From Dehalococcoidia bacterium (GTDB lineage: Bacteria; Chloroflexota; Dehalococcoidia; JAENJB01), in NCBI GenBank assembly GCA_016844565.1, contig JAENJB010000077.1, forward strand, positions 1 through 6,111: DNA of 6,111 bases, read 5' to 3'. Under the pieces are notes generated by a model. That model did no database searches, had not been told where the DNA came from, and saw only the letters and a program-made list of their open reading frames with translations. The first letter of the stretch is position 1. Each line of letters begins with the position of its first letter. Shown piece after piece: positions 1-6,111 of the stretch. A program made the position numbers and the translations under genes.

Positions 1-2028
1 AAGATGAAGGAGCTTCGGGACAAAGGCACCCCGGAGAAATTCGCTCTCTTCCGAGGCAGATATACCTCGCTGGACGCGGACATCCTTTATGGCCGGCTGG
101 CGAAAGCCTACGGCACCCCCAATACCATTTCGCACAGCGCCCTCTGCGACGAGACCAACAAGTCCGGCAACTGGTACGCCCGCGGGGAATATGCGTACAG
201 CTCCCACGACCTGGAGGACTCCAACTACGTTCTGGTCTTCGGCTCCCCCTTGCTTGAGTCCCACCGTCCCACTACGGGCGTGCTGGCAGCCTGGCCGGAG
301 GGACGCCGGGGTAGGGCTGTTCGCCCCAAGATGGTCGTAGTGGACCCGCGCCTCTCCATCACCGGAGCCAGGGCAGACGAGTGGCTCCCCATTAATCCGG
401 GTACCGATGGCGCCCTGGCGCTGGGCATCGCCCATGAGATACTTACCTCCGGCCTCTGGAGCCGGAGTTTCGTCGGTGATTTCAAAGACCCCACCAAGAA
501 ATTCGTGGCCTTTCAAACGGTTGACGAGGCAGACTGGGCAGATGCCTCCACTGCTGGACTAATCAAATGGTGGAACCTGTCCCTGAAGGACTTTACCGCT
601 GCCGAGGCGGCCAAGAAGACAGGGATCCCCGCGGACACTATCAAGAGGATAGCCTACGAGTTTGCTACCACGCGACCGGCGATAACGGTACGAGGAAGGG
701 GGGCCGGGGCATGGCCGGGCAACGGGACTTACAACGTATACGCCATCTACGCCCTGAACGGATTGGTAGGCAGCGTAGAGGTCAAGGGTGGCATAACCCA
801 TTACCCCAGCGTCAGCCTCTCCCCCGAGCCCATCGCCCTGCCTCAGGACGAGGTGGCAACAGCAGGCAGCAAGAAGCCCCGCATCGATGAAAAAGGGAGC
901 AAGAAGTTCCCGTACGCTGACGTCATCACCAACAACGCAGCCGACAACATCCTCAAGGATTCCCCTTATCCAATAGAAATGGCCCTGGGTTACTGGAACA
1001 ACTTCACCTTCTCCGCTCCCGGTTCCAAGCGGTGGGAGGAGGTACTGAAGAAGATACCCTTCGTGGTGCACCACACGACGCATATCAGCGAGTGGAGCCA
1101 CTACTCCGATGTTGTCCTGCCCGCCAAGACTTACTTGGAGAAATGGAGTGCCGGAAGCCCCGCCGGCGGCGCCAATCTGTGGAGCGGTCTGACTCTCTTC
1201 CAGCCCGTAGTGGAGCCCCTCTACGACACCAAGAGCGAGGTGGAAATAGCCATAGCTCTGGGCAAGAAATTAGGAGAGCATTACCCCAGCATCAAGCAGT
1301 CCTTTGAAGGCATAGGAGGTGCCTACGGTGACACTGCCGAGGGTTATACCAAGGCCCGTACGGAAGTTGCCTGGCAAACTCTCCCTGGCGGCTGGCCTGA
1401 GCTGAAGGCTAAGGGAACAGTCAACGTAGGACCACACAAGTTCGCCAAAGAGTTCAAGACACCCTCAAAGAAGTTCGAGTTCTTCTCCGGCAATCTCAAA
1501 CAGTTGTTTGAAGATAAGAAGGTGACTGAGAGCGACCTGCAGAGCTACTATATCAAGGCCAGAGGGGACCTGGTCTATGTGCCTCACTATGAGGAGCCGA
1601 CCTTCATCGGCGACCCAGCCACCTTTCCCCTGAGTCTGATAAGCTACAAGAACCAGCTCAACCAGGAGGGCAGAAGCGCCAACACGCCGTGGGCTCAAGA
1701 GATGTATCTCAATCCTCTCTACGGTATGGGATGGACCAACCTGGCGGAGATTAACCCGGCTACAGCCAAGCAGTACGGCATCGCCGATGGCGATGCCGTC
1801 TATGTAGAATCCACGGCTGGCCGGATAAAGGCAACGGCCAAGCTTTCGGAAGGTATTCATCCGCAAGTGGTCGCCATGTGCTACGGGCAAGGCCACTGGT
1901 CCTATGGCCGGTGGGCCAAGGGCATCGGAGCCAACCCCAATGAGATAACCGGCGTCATGTTCGAACACATCACCGGGATGGCAGCCTACTTCAATACCAG
2001 AGTGAAGATTTCCAGGGCCACTGCCTAA
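1..2028 (+). CDS. Molybdopterin oxidoreductase catalytic subunit (CISM/DMSO reductase superfamily), 5'-partial
   Basis: Catalytic A subunit of a respiratory-type molybdoenzyme that would bind Mo/W-bis-molybdopterin guanine dinucleotide and pass electrons to or from the Fe-S subunit encoded next. The frame is open to the left edge. The Met at nt 4 has no ribosome site, and the N-terminal part (export signal and [4Fe-4S] domain usual in this family) is missing, so it is treated as truncated by the window. Numbering from that Met: residues ~20-420 form the molybdopterin oxidoreductase core. Within it, HSALCDETNK (44-53) offers Cys48 as the likely Mo ligand, VVVDPR lies at 111-116, GRGAG plus a 'LNGLVGSVEVKGG' segment at 231-263, and 'SDVVLPAKTYLEKW' at 368-381. 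Residues ~540-670 form the molydopterin dinucleotide-binding domain (LAEINPATAKQYGIADGDAV at 580-599, GQGHWSYGRW at 628-637). A Cys ligand and overall pattern recall the polysulfide/thiosulfate/tetrathionate reductase and related branches, but the substrate is not assignable. Confidence 0.93.
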   Translation, partial: KMKELRDKGTPEKFALFRGRYTSLDADILYGRLAKAYGTPNTISHSALCDETNKSGNWYARGEYAYSSHDLEDSNYVLVFGSPLLESHRPTTGVLAAWPEGRRGRAVRPKMVVVDPRLSITGARADEWLPINPGTDGALALGIAHEILTSGLWSRSFVGDFKDPTKKFVAFQTVDEADWADASTAGLIKWWNLSLKDFTAAEAAKKTGIPADTIKRIAYEFATTRPAITVRGRGAGAWPGNGTYNVYAIYALNGLVGSVEVKGGITHYPSVSLSPEPIALPQDEVATAGSKKPRIDEKGSKKFPYADVITNNAADNILKDSPYPIEMALGYWNNFTFSAPGSKRWEEVLKKIPFVVHHTTHISEWSHYSDVVLPAKTYLEKWSAGSPAGGANLWSGLTLFQPVVEPLYDTKSEVEIAIALGKKLGEHYPSIKQSFEGIGGAYGDTAEGYTKARTEVAWQTLPGGWPELKAKGTVNVGPHKFAKEFKTPSKKFEFFSGNLKQLFEDKKVTESDLQSYYIKARGDLVYVPHYEEPTFIGDPATFPLSLISYKNQLNQEGRSANTPWAQEMYLNPLYGMGWTNLAEINPATAKQYGIADGDAVYVESTAGRIKATAKLSEGIHPQVVAMCYGQGHWSYGRWAKGIGANPNEITGVMFEHITGMAAYFNTRVKISRATA

Positions 2029-2042
2029 GGAGGAGATGAAAT

Positions 2043-2687
2043 ATGGCCAGGTATGCTATGGCTATCGACCTTGACAGGTGTCTGGCCTGCCAGGCTTGTG
2101 TAATCGCCTGCAAGATGGAGAACAACGTCCCTGATTCGACCCCCGAAAGCTTCAAGAACAGGCAGATGACCTTCAGGACAAGGGTGGTTCCCCTGTCGTC
2201 GAACGGCAAGTACCCCCATCCAAGGGTGGAGATCTACCCGGTTCTGTGCAACCAGTGCGATAACCCCCCTTGCGTCGCCGCCTGTCCTACAGGAGCTACC
2301 ACCAGACGTGAGGACGGGATAGTCCTCATAGACTGGGCGAAGTGCACCGGCTGCCGCTACTGCATGGCGGTCTGCCCTTACGACCAGCGGGTCTCAGTCC
2401 AGACTGAGGAGGCCAAGTCCTTCCATAACCCGGATGCCATCCCTCCAGGCAACACCACGAACAGGCCGCCCAAGGGCAAGGTGGACAAATGCACTTTCTG
2501 CGCCCACCTGGTAGACAAGGGCCAACCACCAGCTTGCGTCACCGCCTGTCCGGCATCCGCCCGTGTCTTTGGAGACCTGGACGAGCCGAACGGTAGCCTG
2601 AACAAGGTGCTCTCCCGCCGTAACAGCACTGTCCTCCGGCCGGATTTCGGCACCAACCCCCACGTATTCTATCTCTTGAAAGGATGA
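2043..2687 (+). CDS. Four-cluster [4Fe-4S] ferredoxin-type electron-transfer subunit (DmsB/PsrB/NrfC-like)
   Basis: Beta subunit that would carry electrons between the molybdenum subunit encoded just upstream and a quinone-linked anchor or other partner. The 214-residue protein has exactly 16 cysteines in four groups: C13-x2-C16-x2-C19-x3-C23, C69-x2-C72-x4-C77-x3-C81, C101-x2-C104-x2-C107-x3-C111 and C150-x2-C153-x11-C165-x3-C169. This is the family arrangement for four [4Fe-4S] clusters, and no cluster ligand is lost. Length is normal for the family. No signal peptide or membrane segment is seen, so it would be carried to its site as a complex with the A subunit if that subunit has a Tat signal upstream of the window. 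AAGGAGG at 2027-2033 overlaps the upstream stop codon and lies 9 nt before the ATG, fixing the start and indicating translational coupling. Which member of the DmsB/PsrB/NrfC/TtrB group it is cannot be told apart here. Confidence 0.95.
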   Translation: MARYAMAIDLDRCLACQACVIACKMENNVPDSTPESFKNRQMTFRTRVVPLSSNGKYPHPRVEIYPVLCNQCDNPPCVAACPTGATTRREDGIVLIDWAKCTGCRYCMAVCPYDQRVSVQTEEAKSFHNPDAIPPGNTTNRPPKGKVDKCTFCAHLVDKGQPPACVTACPASARVFGDLDEPNGSLNKVLSRRNSTVLRPDFGTNPHVFYLLKG

Positions 2688-2688
2688 G

Positions 2689-3351
2689 ATGCCCGGGCAG
2701 TTAGAGTGTCTCAGGGCCGAGGGCGAGGTCTACAGGCTCCTTTCCTCTGCCTACTATGCACCCGGGGGTGATTTCCCAGGGAGCTTTTTCTCCGAACAGC
2801 TCGGAGAAGCTCTCACGGCCTTGGGACTTGGCTTTCTCGACACCGAGTTGGAGAACCTGAAGAGCAGCCCTCGAGACCGCGACAAGCCTGCAGCCCTGGG
2901 GGTGGAATACGCAAGACTGTTCCGCGGTCCCGTCAAGGCACAAGCCTATCCGTATGAGTCGATGCACGTGGATAGCGAGATAATGGGGCAATCAACCCTG
3001 GAGGTGGTGAGGCAATACAGGGAAGCCGGCCTCCACATAGCCGCGGATTTCAAGGATTTACCCGACCACATATCGGCAGAGCTGGAGTTCATGTCCTACC
3101 TTTACGCCCGGGAACTTGAAGCGCTCCAAATGGGTCAAGCCGGGGAAGCGGCCCGCTTCGGCACTATTCGCCACTCCTTTCTAGAGAATCACCTGGCCAG
3201 ATGGGTACCCGGGTTCGCCGACCTCATCCTGCAGCACGCCAGCAGCCCCTTTTATATCAGCCTGGCCAGGCTAACCCGGGAGTTTATCTGCCAACAGGCA
3301 GCAGCACGTCCTCCAGCCACAGCAGGAAATCTAAGGGCCGACCACACATAA
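2689..3351 (+). CDS. TorD/DmsD-family molybdoenzyme maturation chaperone
   Basis: Cytoplasmic all-helical chaperone expected to bind the apo catalytic subunit, hold it for molybdenum cofactor insertion and prevent premature export. The 220-residue protein shows the family signature in order: an N-terminal helix with YRLLSSAYYAPG (15-26), EYARLFRGP (73-81), PYES (88-91), a Y-x3-G segment (110-114), LPDHISAELEFMSYL (124-138) and FLENHLARWVP (164-174). No membrane segment or signal is seen. The last ~18 residues (Ala/Pro-rich, then charged) look like a disordered tail. The ATG begins one nucleotide after the stop codon of the Fe-S subunit, with AAAGGA (2679-2684) as a modest ribosome site, so it is very probably in the same transcript. 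Its partner is inferred from position to be the catalytic subunit at the left edge. NarJ or DmsD-type clades of the same family are alternatives that do not change the role. Confidence 0.93.
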   Translation: MPGQLECLRAEGEVYRLLSSAYYAPGGDFPGSFFSEQLGEALTALGLGFLDTELENLKSSPRDRDKPAALGVEYARLFRGPVKAQAYPYESMHVDSEIMGQSTLEVVRQYREAGLHIAADFKDLPDHISAELEFMSYLYARELEALQMGQAGEAARFGTIRHSFLENHLARWVPGFADLILQHASSPFYISLARLTREFICQQAAARPPATAGNLRADHT

Positions 3352-3365
3352 GCCTCCAAAAGGCT
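3351..3365 (+). terminator. Possible weak stem-loop at the end of the chaperone gene
   Basis: AGCCT (3351-3355) and AGGCT (3361-3365) are perfect reverse complements around a 5-nt loop CCAAA, starting at the last base of the stop codon. The stem is only 5 bp and is followed by G-rich sequence, not a T run, so it does not meet the usual intrinsic-terminator pattern. It may be an mRNA 3'-end structure or chance. Confidence 0.2.
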
Positions 3366-3426
3366 GGGCAGGGGGCTCTGTCTACCCTTGCGCACCTGGT
3401 CCATCCCAACTGGTTTTGATGCACTA

Positions 3427-3438
3427 CCCCCCCCCCCC
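3427..3438 (+). repeat. Homopolymer run of 12 C
   Basis: Twelve consecutive C residues lie in the intergenic region, about 25 nt before the predicted -35 element of the kinase promoter. It is the longest mononucleotide run in the window. Tracts of this length are prone to slipped-strand length change and to sequencing error, so the true length is uncertain. Confidence 0.9.
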
Positions 3439-3442
3439 ATCA

Positions 3443-3459
3443 CAAAACAGGGCGTTTTG
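3443..3459. promoter_or_regulatory. Inverted repeat CAAAAC-N5-GTTTTG, possible operator
   Basis: CAAAAC (3443-3448) and GTTTTG (3454-3459) are perfect reverse complements separated by AGGGC. The dyad sits just upstream of the predicted -35 hexamer at 3463. A 17-bp two-half-site arrangement there would suit a dimeric regulator. It lacks a following T run, so a terminator is less likely. No regulator family is recognised from the half-site. Confidence 0.35.
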
Positions 3460-3462
3460 CGG

Positions 3463-3499
3463 CTGATACATGCGAAGAACAGGTGCTATAAAATATAAT
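3463..3499 (+). promoter_or_regulatory. Predicted sigma70-type promoter for the sensor kinase/response regulator genes
   Basis: Two overlapping possibilities are seen. CTGATA (3463-3468, four of six matches to TTGACA) is followed after 18 bp by TATAAA (3487-3492). A perfect TATAAT lies at 3494-3499 but has only a poor -35 candidate at the right distance. Either would give a leader of roughly 65 nt before the GTG start. The AT-rich island stands out sharply against its GC-rich surroundings. Confidence 0.5.
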
Positions 3500-3554
3500 A
3501 AGCGGTAATGAATATCGTTCTTCCCCACACGCGCGGGTGGCGCATGTCTGAGTT

Positions 3555-3561
3555 AAGGAGG
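3555..3561 (+). promoter_or_regulatory. Shine-Dalgarno site that fixes the GTG start of the kinase
   Basis: AAGGAGG ends 8 nt before the GTG at 3570-3572, an ideal spacing. This supports GTG rather than a later ATG as the start. The choice also keeps the whole first membrane segment and its preceding positively charged KK pair. Confidence 0.85.
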
Positions 3562-3569
3562 CGGGGCTC

Positions 3570-5924
3570 GTGAGCTTCCTGACCAACCTCAACCTGTGGA
3601 AGAAGATTACCCTCCTGACCACCATCGGGCTCCTCTTCGGGGTGGGCGTGTTCAGCTCCCTGGGCTTGCGCGCCGTCAGCCAGGCCTCGGAGACCATGCT
3701 TGAAGACCGGCTGACTACCGCCGCCCTGGTGGCGGACTATGTGGACGAGGCGCTCGGGCGGGCGCTCTCGGAGCTCGAGAGCGCAGCTCAGCAGATTGAG
3801 AACGGCGGAGACAGGAGCAGCTACGAGCCAAGTATGGAAGCGCTTGCGGCCATCTATCCCCGCCTGTCCATCCATGTGAACGGCATCTACGTTACAAACC
3901 ACAGAGGAGAGGTCGTATGGAGCAAGTCCGCAGCTTCCAGGACCGAAATCGATTCTCTGGCCTCCTTCGCGAGCATCAGGCAGACCATAAACAGCAACAG
4001 CACCTCCGTCTCCGGACTTGTCTCGCTGCCGGGAAGCGACTCACCGGCGATTATTCTTTCCAGCCCCACCCGGGAGGACAAGCAGGGCAGCCGGGGGGCG
4101 CTGGCCGTCGCCGTTGACCTCTCCCGGTCGGGCATCGGCGGCTTCGTTAAGCCGCTCAGGCTGGGGCAGACAGGCTATGTAGAGATCGTGGACCAGAACG
4201 GGATAGTGGTCGCCAGGACCGAGCCGGGCCCCAAGCTGGCGCCTTTCGAGAAGAGCGACCACAGCGGGCGCTTCGCGGCCCTTATCGCCGCTAGGGAGCC
4301 CACACGCGGAGTCTGCCACACCTGCCATGAACCGGACCAGACCGTGGCACGAAGGGATGTGCTGGCCTTTGTCCCCCTCGAGAGGGCCAACTGGGGCGTC
4401 GTCATTCGCCAGTCGGAGGACGAGGCGCTGGCCCCCACCAACGACCTGCGGCAGCGGTTGCTGCTCTTCGGCGTGGGCCTGGTCACCATCGCACTCATGC
4501 TCGTGGTGATAACCACGCGGGATGTCGGAAGCCGCATCAGACTGCTCACCGCCGCTTCCCAGAGGATAGCTGACGGAGACTTGAACACCCCGGCCACCAT
4601 CTCCGGAAACGACGAGGTCGGCACCCTGGGGCGAAGTTTCAATGACATGAGGGTAAAGCTCAAGACCTCTCATGATGAGCTACAGCAGAAGACCAGGGAG
4701 CTTTCGTCACTGCTCTTGGTGTCGGACATTCTGACCTCCGCCATCGACCTGCCGAGCCTTCTCGATGCGGTGGTGGCCAAGGCGGTGGAGATCATTCCGG
4801 GCGCCGACGCCGGGGCGCTTCTTCTCCACGACCCGGACCGTCACGGCCTGGCGGTGCGGTGCGCCTTCGGGCTGGACAGGGAGGCGCTCTCCAAGTTCGT
4901 ATACGCTCCGGGCGTCGGCCAGGCACCGGACAAGGCCGGCGGCAGCCCCACTGACACGCTGGTTGCGGCCATTGGGGCCTTTTTCCAGACCGAGCCTCTG
5001 CGAGGAAGGACCCGAAGCTTTATCTCCGCCCCGCTGACCCAGCACAGCCGGAACATCGGAAGCCTTATCATGGTGAGCTTCCGGGATAGCCAGGCATTCT
5101 CGGAATCTTCGCGACGGCTTCTCCAGGCCATCGCTGATTACATCACCATAGCCGTTGAGCGGGCCCAACTGACCAAGGAAGCCGAGGAGTCTCGATCACT
5201 CTATGAAGCCGACCGGTTGAGGTCCGAGTTCATCTCCTCCGTCTCTCACGAGTTGCGCACCCCTCTCACCCTTATCAAAGGCTACTCCACCTCGCTGCTC
5301 CGCCAGGACGTCTCGTGGGACGAGGGGACGCAGCGCGAATTCCTCCAGGTAATAGATGAGAAGACCGACCTGCTGCACGACCTGATCGACAAGCTCCTGC
5401 AGTCGGCCAAACTGGAAGCCGGCGCTCTCAAGCTGGAGAAGGAGCCGTTGCTGCTGCCGCGACTGGCACGGAAGGTCGTAGATGACGCCGGCATGAGGGC
5501 CAAGAAGCACAATCTTTCCCTCGCTTTCGCCAGCTCTTTCCCCGTGGTGGAAGCCGATGTTCGCTGCATGGAGCAGGTGCTCCAGAACCTGGTGCAGAAC
5601 GCCATAAAGTACTCGCCGGAAGGTAGCGAGATCGTCATCGCCGGCGAGGTCGAGGACGGCCGCGTCGTCGTCAGTGTAAGCGACCAGGGGATAGGCGTAT
5701 CGCCGGAGCACCAGGACAAGGTGTTCGAGCGGTTCTACCGGGTGAACAGCCCGGAGACCAGGGGCGTCCCGGGCAGTGGACTCGGCCTGTCCATCACCAA
5801 AGGCCACGTGGAGGCCCACGGGGGCCGGGTATGGCTGGAAAGCGCCGCCGGCAAGGGGAGCAAGTTCTATTTCAGCCTGCCGGTGGAACACGCAGAAAAG
5901 GCGAGGAAGGCGACCGATGGCTAA
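3570..5924 (+). CDS. Membrane sensor histidine kinase: double-Cache-like sensor with CxxCH motif, HAMP, GAF, HisKA, HATPase
   Basis: A 784-residue two-component sensor kinase. Membrane segment 1 is ~12-33, preceded by KK (positive-inside). An extracytoplasmic region (~34-296) has Cache features: 'SGLVSLPGSDSPAIILSSP' near 148-166, 'GQTGYVEIVDQNGIVVAR' at 199-216 and 'LERANWGVVIRQ' at 270-281. Membrane segment 2 is ~297-316. HAMP spans ~317-370 (DGDLNTP, NDEVGTLGRSFNDM), and a GAF-like domain ~380-530. HisKA has SSVSHELRTP with phospho-acceptor His560. The ATPase domain has N-box Asn677, DQGIG (705-709), FERFYRV (719-725) and GSGLGLSI (735-742). All catalytic motifs are intact. CHTCH at 249-253 is a c-type heme-binding motif in the sensor; only two other Cys (431, 666) occur. 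The gene starts at GTG and overlaps the next gene by 8 nt. The signal sensed is unknown. Heme-based redox or gas sensing is inferred, as is control of the upstream molybdoenzyme operon. Confidence 0.95.
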   Translation: MSFLTNLNLWKKITLLTTIGLLFGVGVFSSLGLRAVSQASETMLEDRLTTAALVADYVDEALGRALSELESAAQQIENGGDRSSYEPSMEALAAIYPRLSIHVNGIYVTNHRGEVVWSKSAASRTEIDSLASFASIRQTINSNSTSVSGLVSLPGSDSPAIILSSPTREDKQGSRGALAVAVDLSRSGIGGFVKPLRLGQTGYVEIVDQNGIVVARTEPGPKLAPFEKSDHSGRFAALIAAREPTRGVCHTCHEPDQTVARRDVLAFVPLERANWGVVIRQSEDEALAPTNDLRQRLLLFGVGLVTIALMLVVITTRDVGSRIRLLTAASQRIADGDLNTPATISGNDEVGTLGRSFNDMRVKLKTSHDELQQKTRELSSLLLVSDILTSAIDLPSLLDAVVAKAVEIIPGADAGALLLHDPDRHGLAVRCAFGLDREALSKFVYAPGVGQAPDKAGGSPTDTLVAAIGAFFQTEPLRGRTRSFISAPLTQHSRNIGSLIMVSFRDSQAFSESSRRLLQAIADYITIAVERAQLTKEAEESRSLYEADRLRSEFISSVSHELRTPLTLIKGYSTSLLRQDVSWDEGTQREFLQVIDEKTDLLHDLIDKLLQSAKLEAGALKLEKEPLLLPRLARKVVDDAGMRAKKHNLSLAFASSFPVVEADVRCMEQVLQNLVQNAIKYSPEGSEIVIAGEVEDGRVVVSVSDQGIGVSPEHQDKVFERFYRVNSPETRGVPGSGLGLSITKGHVEAHGGRVWLESAAGKGSKFYFSLPVEHAEKARKATDG
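4314..4328 (+). other. CxxCH c-type heme attachment motif in the kinase sensor domain
   Basis: Codons 249-253 of the kinase read C-H-T-C-H, in the membrane-proximal part of the predicted extracytoplasmic Cache region. In c-type cytochromes the two cysteines form thioethers to heme and the His is the proximal ligand. The side of the membrane is right for the cytochrome c maturation systems. It fits an insertion between the strand ending 'IVVART' (212-217) and the strand 'VLAFVPL' (264-270). A second axial ligand is not identifiable by eye. A metal-binding or disulfide role is the alternative. Confidence 0.6.
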
Positions 5925-6111
5925 GAAGATAACGGTCCTGCTGGTTGACGACGACCCTCAACTGGTCAGGCTGGTCCGCGCCAACCTGGAGTCGGTGGGC
6001 TACCGGGTCCTCACGGCCATCGAAGGCCGCTCGGCGCTGGAGCTGGTGGAGAGGGAAACGCCCGACCTGCTCATACTCGATATCATGCTGCCAGGGATGA
6101 GCGGCTACGAG
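5917..6111 (+). CDS. Response regulator receiver domain, 3'-partial
   Basis: First 65 residues of a response regulator, cut by the right edge, almost certainly the partner of the kinase encoded just upstream. It begins MAKKITVLLVDDDPQL: Asp11 and Asp12 are the acidic Mg-binding pair. LLILDIMLPGMSGYE carries the phospho-acceptor Asp55, followed by the MLPGMSG loop typical of OmpR/PhoB-like receivers. The Thr/Ser and Lys switch residues and any output domain lie outside the window, so DNA binding is only an expectation. The ATG at 5917 lies within the kinase gene, 8 nt before the end of its stop codon, and is preceded by GAGGAAGG (5903-5910) at 6 nt spacing. This indicates translational coupling of the pair. 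Confidence 0.93.
   Translation, partial: MAKKITVLLVDDDPQLVRLVRANLESVGYRVLTAIEGRSALELVERETPDLLILDIMLPGMSGYE

Larger units (their letters stand above)
3352..3569. other. 218-nt non-coding region between chaperone and kinase genes
   Basis: I see no credible protein or RNA gene on either strand here. The region is composite. A GC-rich first part follows the chaperone stop. Then come a run of 12 C, a short inverted repeat, an AT-rich island (about 3486-3501) unlike anything else in the window, and a GC-rich leader ending in a strong ribosome site. The arrangement suggests the end of one transcription unit and the promoter of the next. Confidence 0.7.

Noticed and set aside
559..1101. Antisense open frame (180 codons) opposite the molybdoenzyme gene
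   Set aside because: It is opposite a well-conserved catalytic domain, with no recognisable motif in its translation.
3201..3419. Small + strand open frame spanning the end of the chaperone gene and the intergenic region
   Set aside because: It lies mostly inside the chaperone gene in another frame, has low-complexity composition, and I saw no reason to call it a gene.
3446..3483. Direct repeat AACAGG spaced 32 nt in the promoter region
   Set aside because: Six-base repeats at this distance are common by chance, and no third copy was seen.
3525..3540. CCAC-N8-GTGG inverted repeat in the kinase leader
   Set aside because: The stem is only 4 bp in GC-rich sequence, which is expected by chance.
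4041..4673. Antisense open frame (210 codons) opposite the sensor and HAMP region
   Set aside because: It is a shadow of the kinase reading frame with no family signature.
5196..5891. Long antisense open frame (231 codons) opposite the kinase domain
   Set aside because: It lies fully opposite a kinase gene with all catalytic motifs intact. Its translation shows no recognisable domain, and it is explained by codon bias of GC-rich DNA.
1..6111. Searched for CRISPR arrays, tRNA genes, insertion-sequence ends and transposase motifs
   Set aside because: No regularly spaced repeats, cloverleaf-like sequences, terminal inverted repeats or transposase domains were seen.

Overview
The window carries five genes, all on the + strand, in two functional blocks. 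It reads like accessory respiratory DNA from an anaerobic or facultative bacterium. Base composition is moderately GC-rich, with frequent AGG and ATA codons. The gene content (a molybdopterin oxidoreductase with an Fe-S partner and a chaperone, beside a Cache/HAMP/GAF histidine kinase) would suit a Chloroflexota (Dehalococcoidia-like) or similar deep-branching anaerobe. That placement is a low-confidence inference, because no rRNA or other phylogenetic marker is present.

Block 1 (nt 1-3351) is a compact three-gene operon. It holds the C-terminal 675 residues of a catalytic subunit of the complex iron-sulfur molybdoenzyme (CISM/DMSO reductase) superfamily, cut off by the left window edge. Next is a 214-residue electron-transfer subunit with 16 cysteines arranged for four [4Fe-4S] clusters, then a 220-residue TorD/DmsD-type maturation chaperone. 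Intergenic gaps are 14 and 1 nt. No NrfD/PsrC- or DmsC-type membrane anchor gene lies between or after these genes, so the quinone connection, if any, must be encoded upstream or elsewhere. The substrate cannot be assigned from the sequence.

Between the blocks (nt 3352-3569) is a 218-nt non-coding stretch. It holds a small stem-loop at the end of the chaperone gene, a run of 12 C, a CAAAAC-N5-GTTTTG dyad, an AT-rich segment with good -10 hexamers, and a strong Shine-Dalgarno sequence before a GTG start.

Block 2 (nt 3570-6111) is a two-component system. The 784-residue sensor kinase has two membrane segments, an extracytoplasmic double-Cache-like sensor, HAMP, GAF, HisKA and HATPase domains. 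Its stop codon lies inside the start of a response-regulator gene that runs off the right edge.

The most interesting point is a CxxCH (CHTCH) c-type heme-attachment motif at residues 249-253 of the kinase, inside the predicted extracytoplasmic sensor region. It suggests a kinase that senses redox state or a heme ligand (O2, NO, CO) outside the membrane, possibly controlling the adjacent molybdoenzyme operon. The heme and the regulatory link are both inferences.
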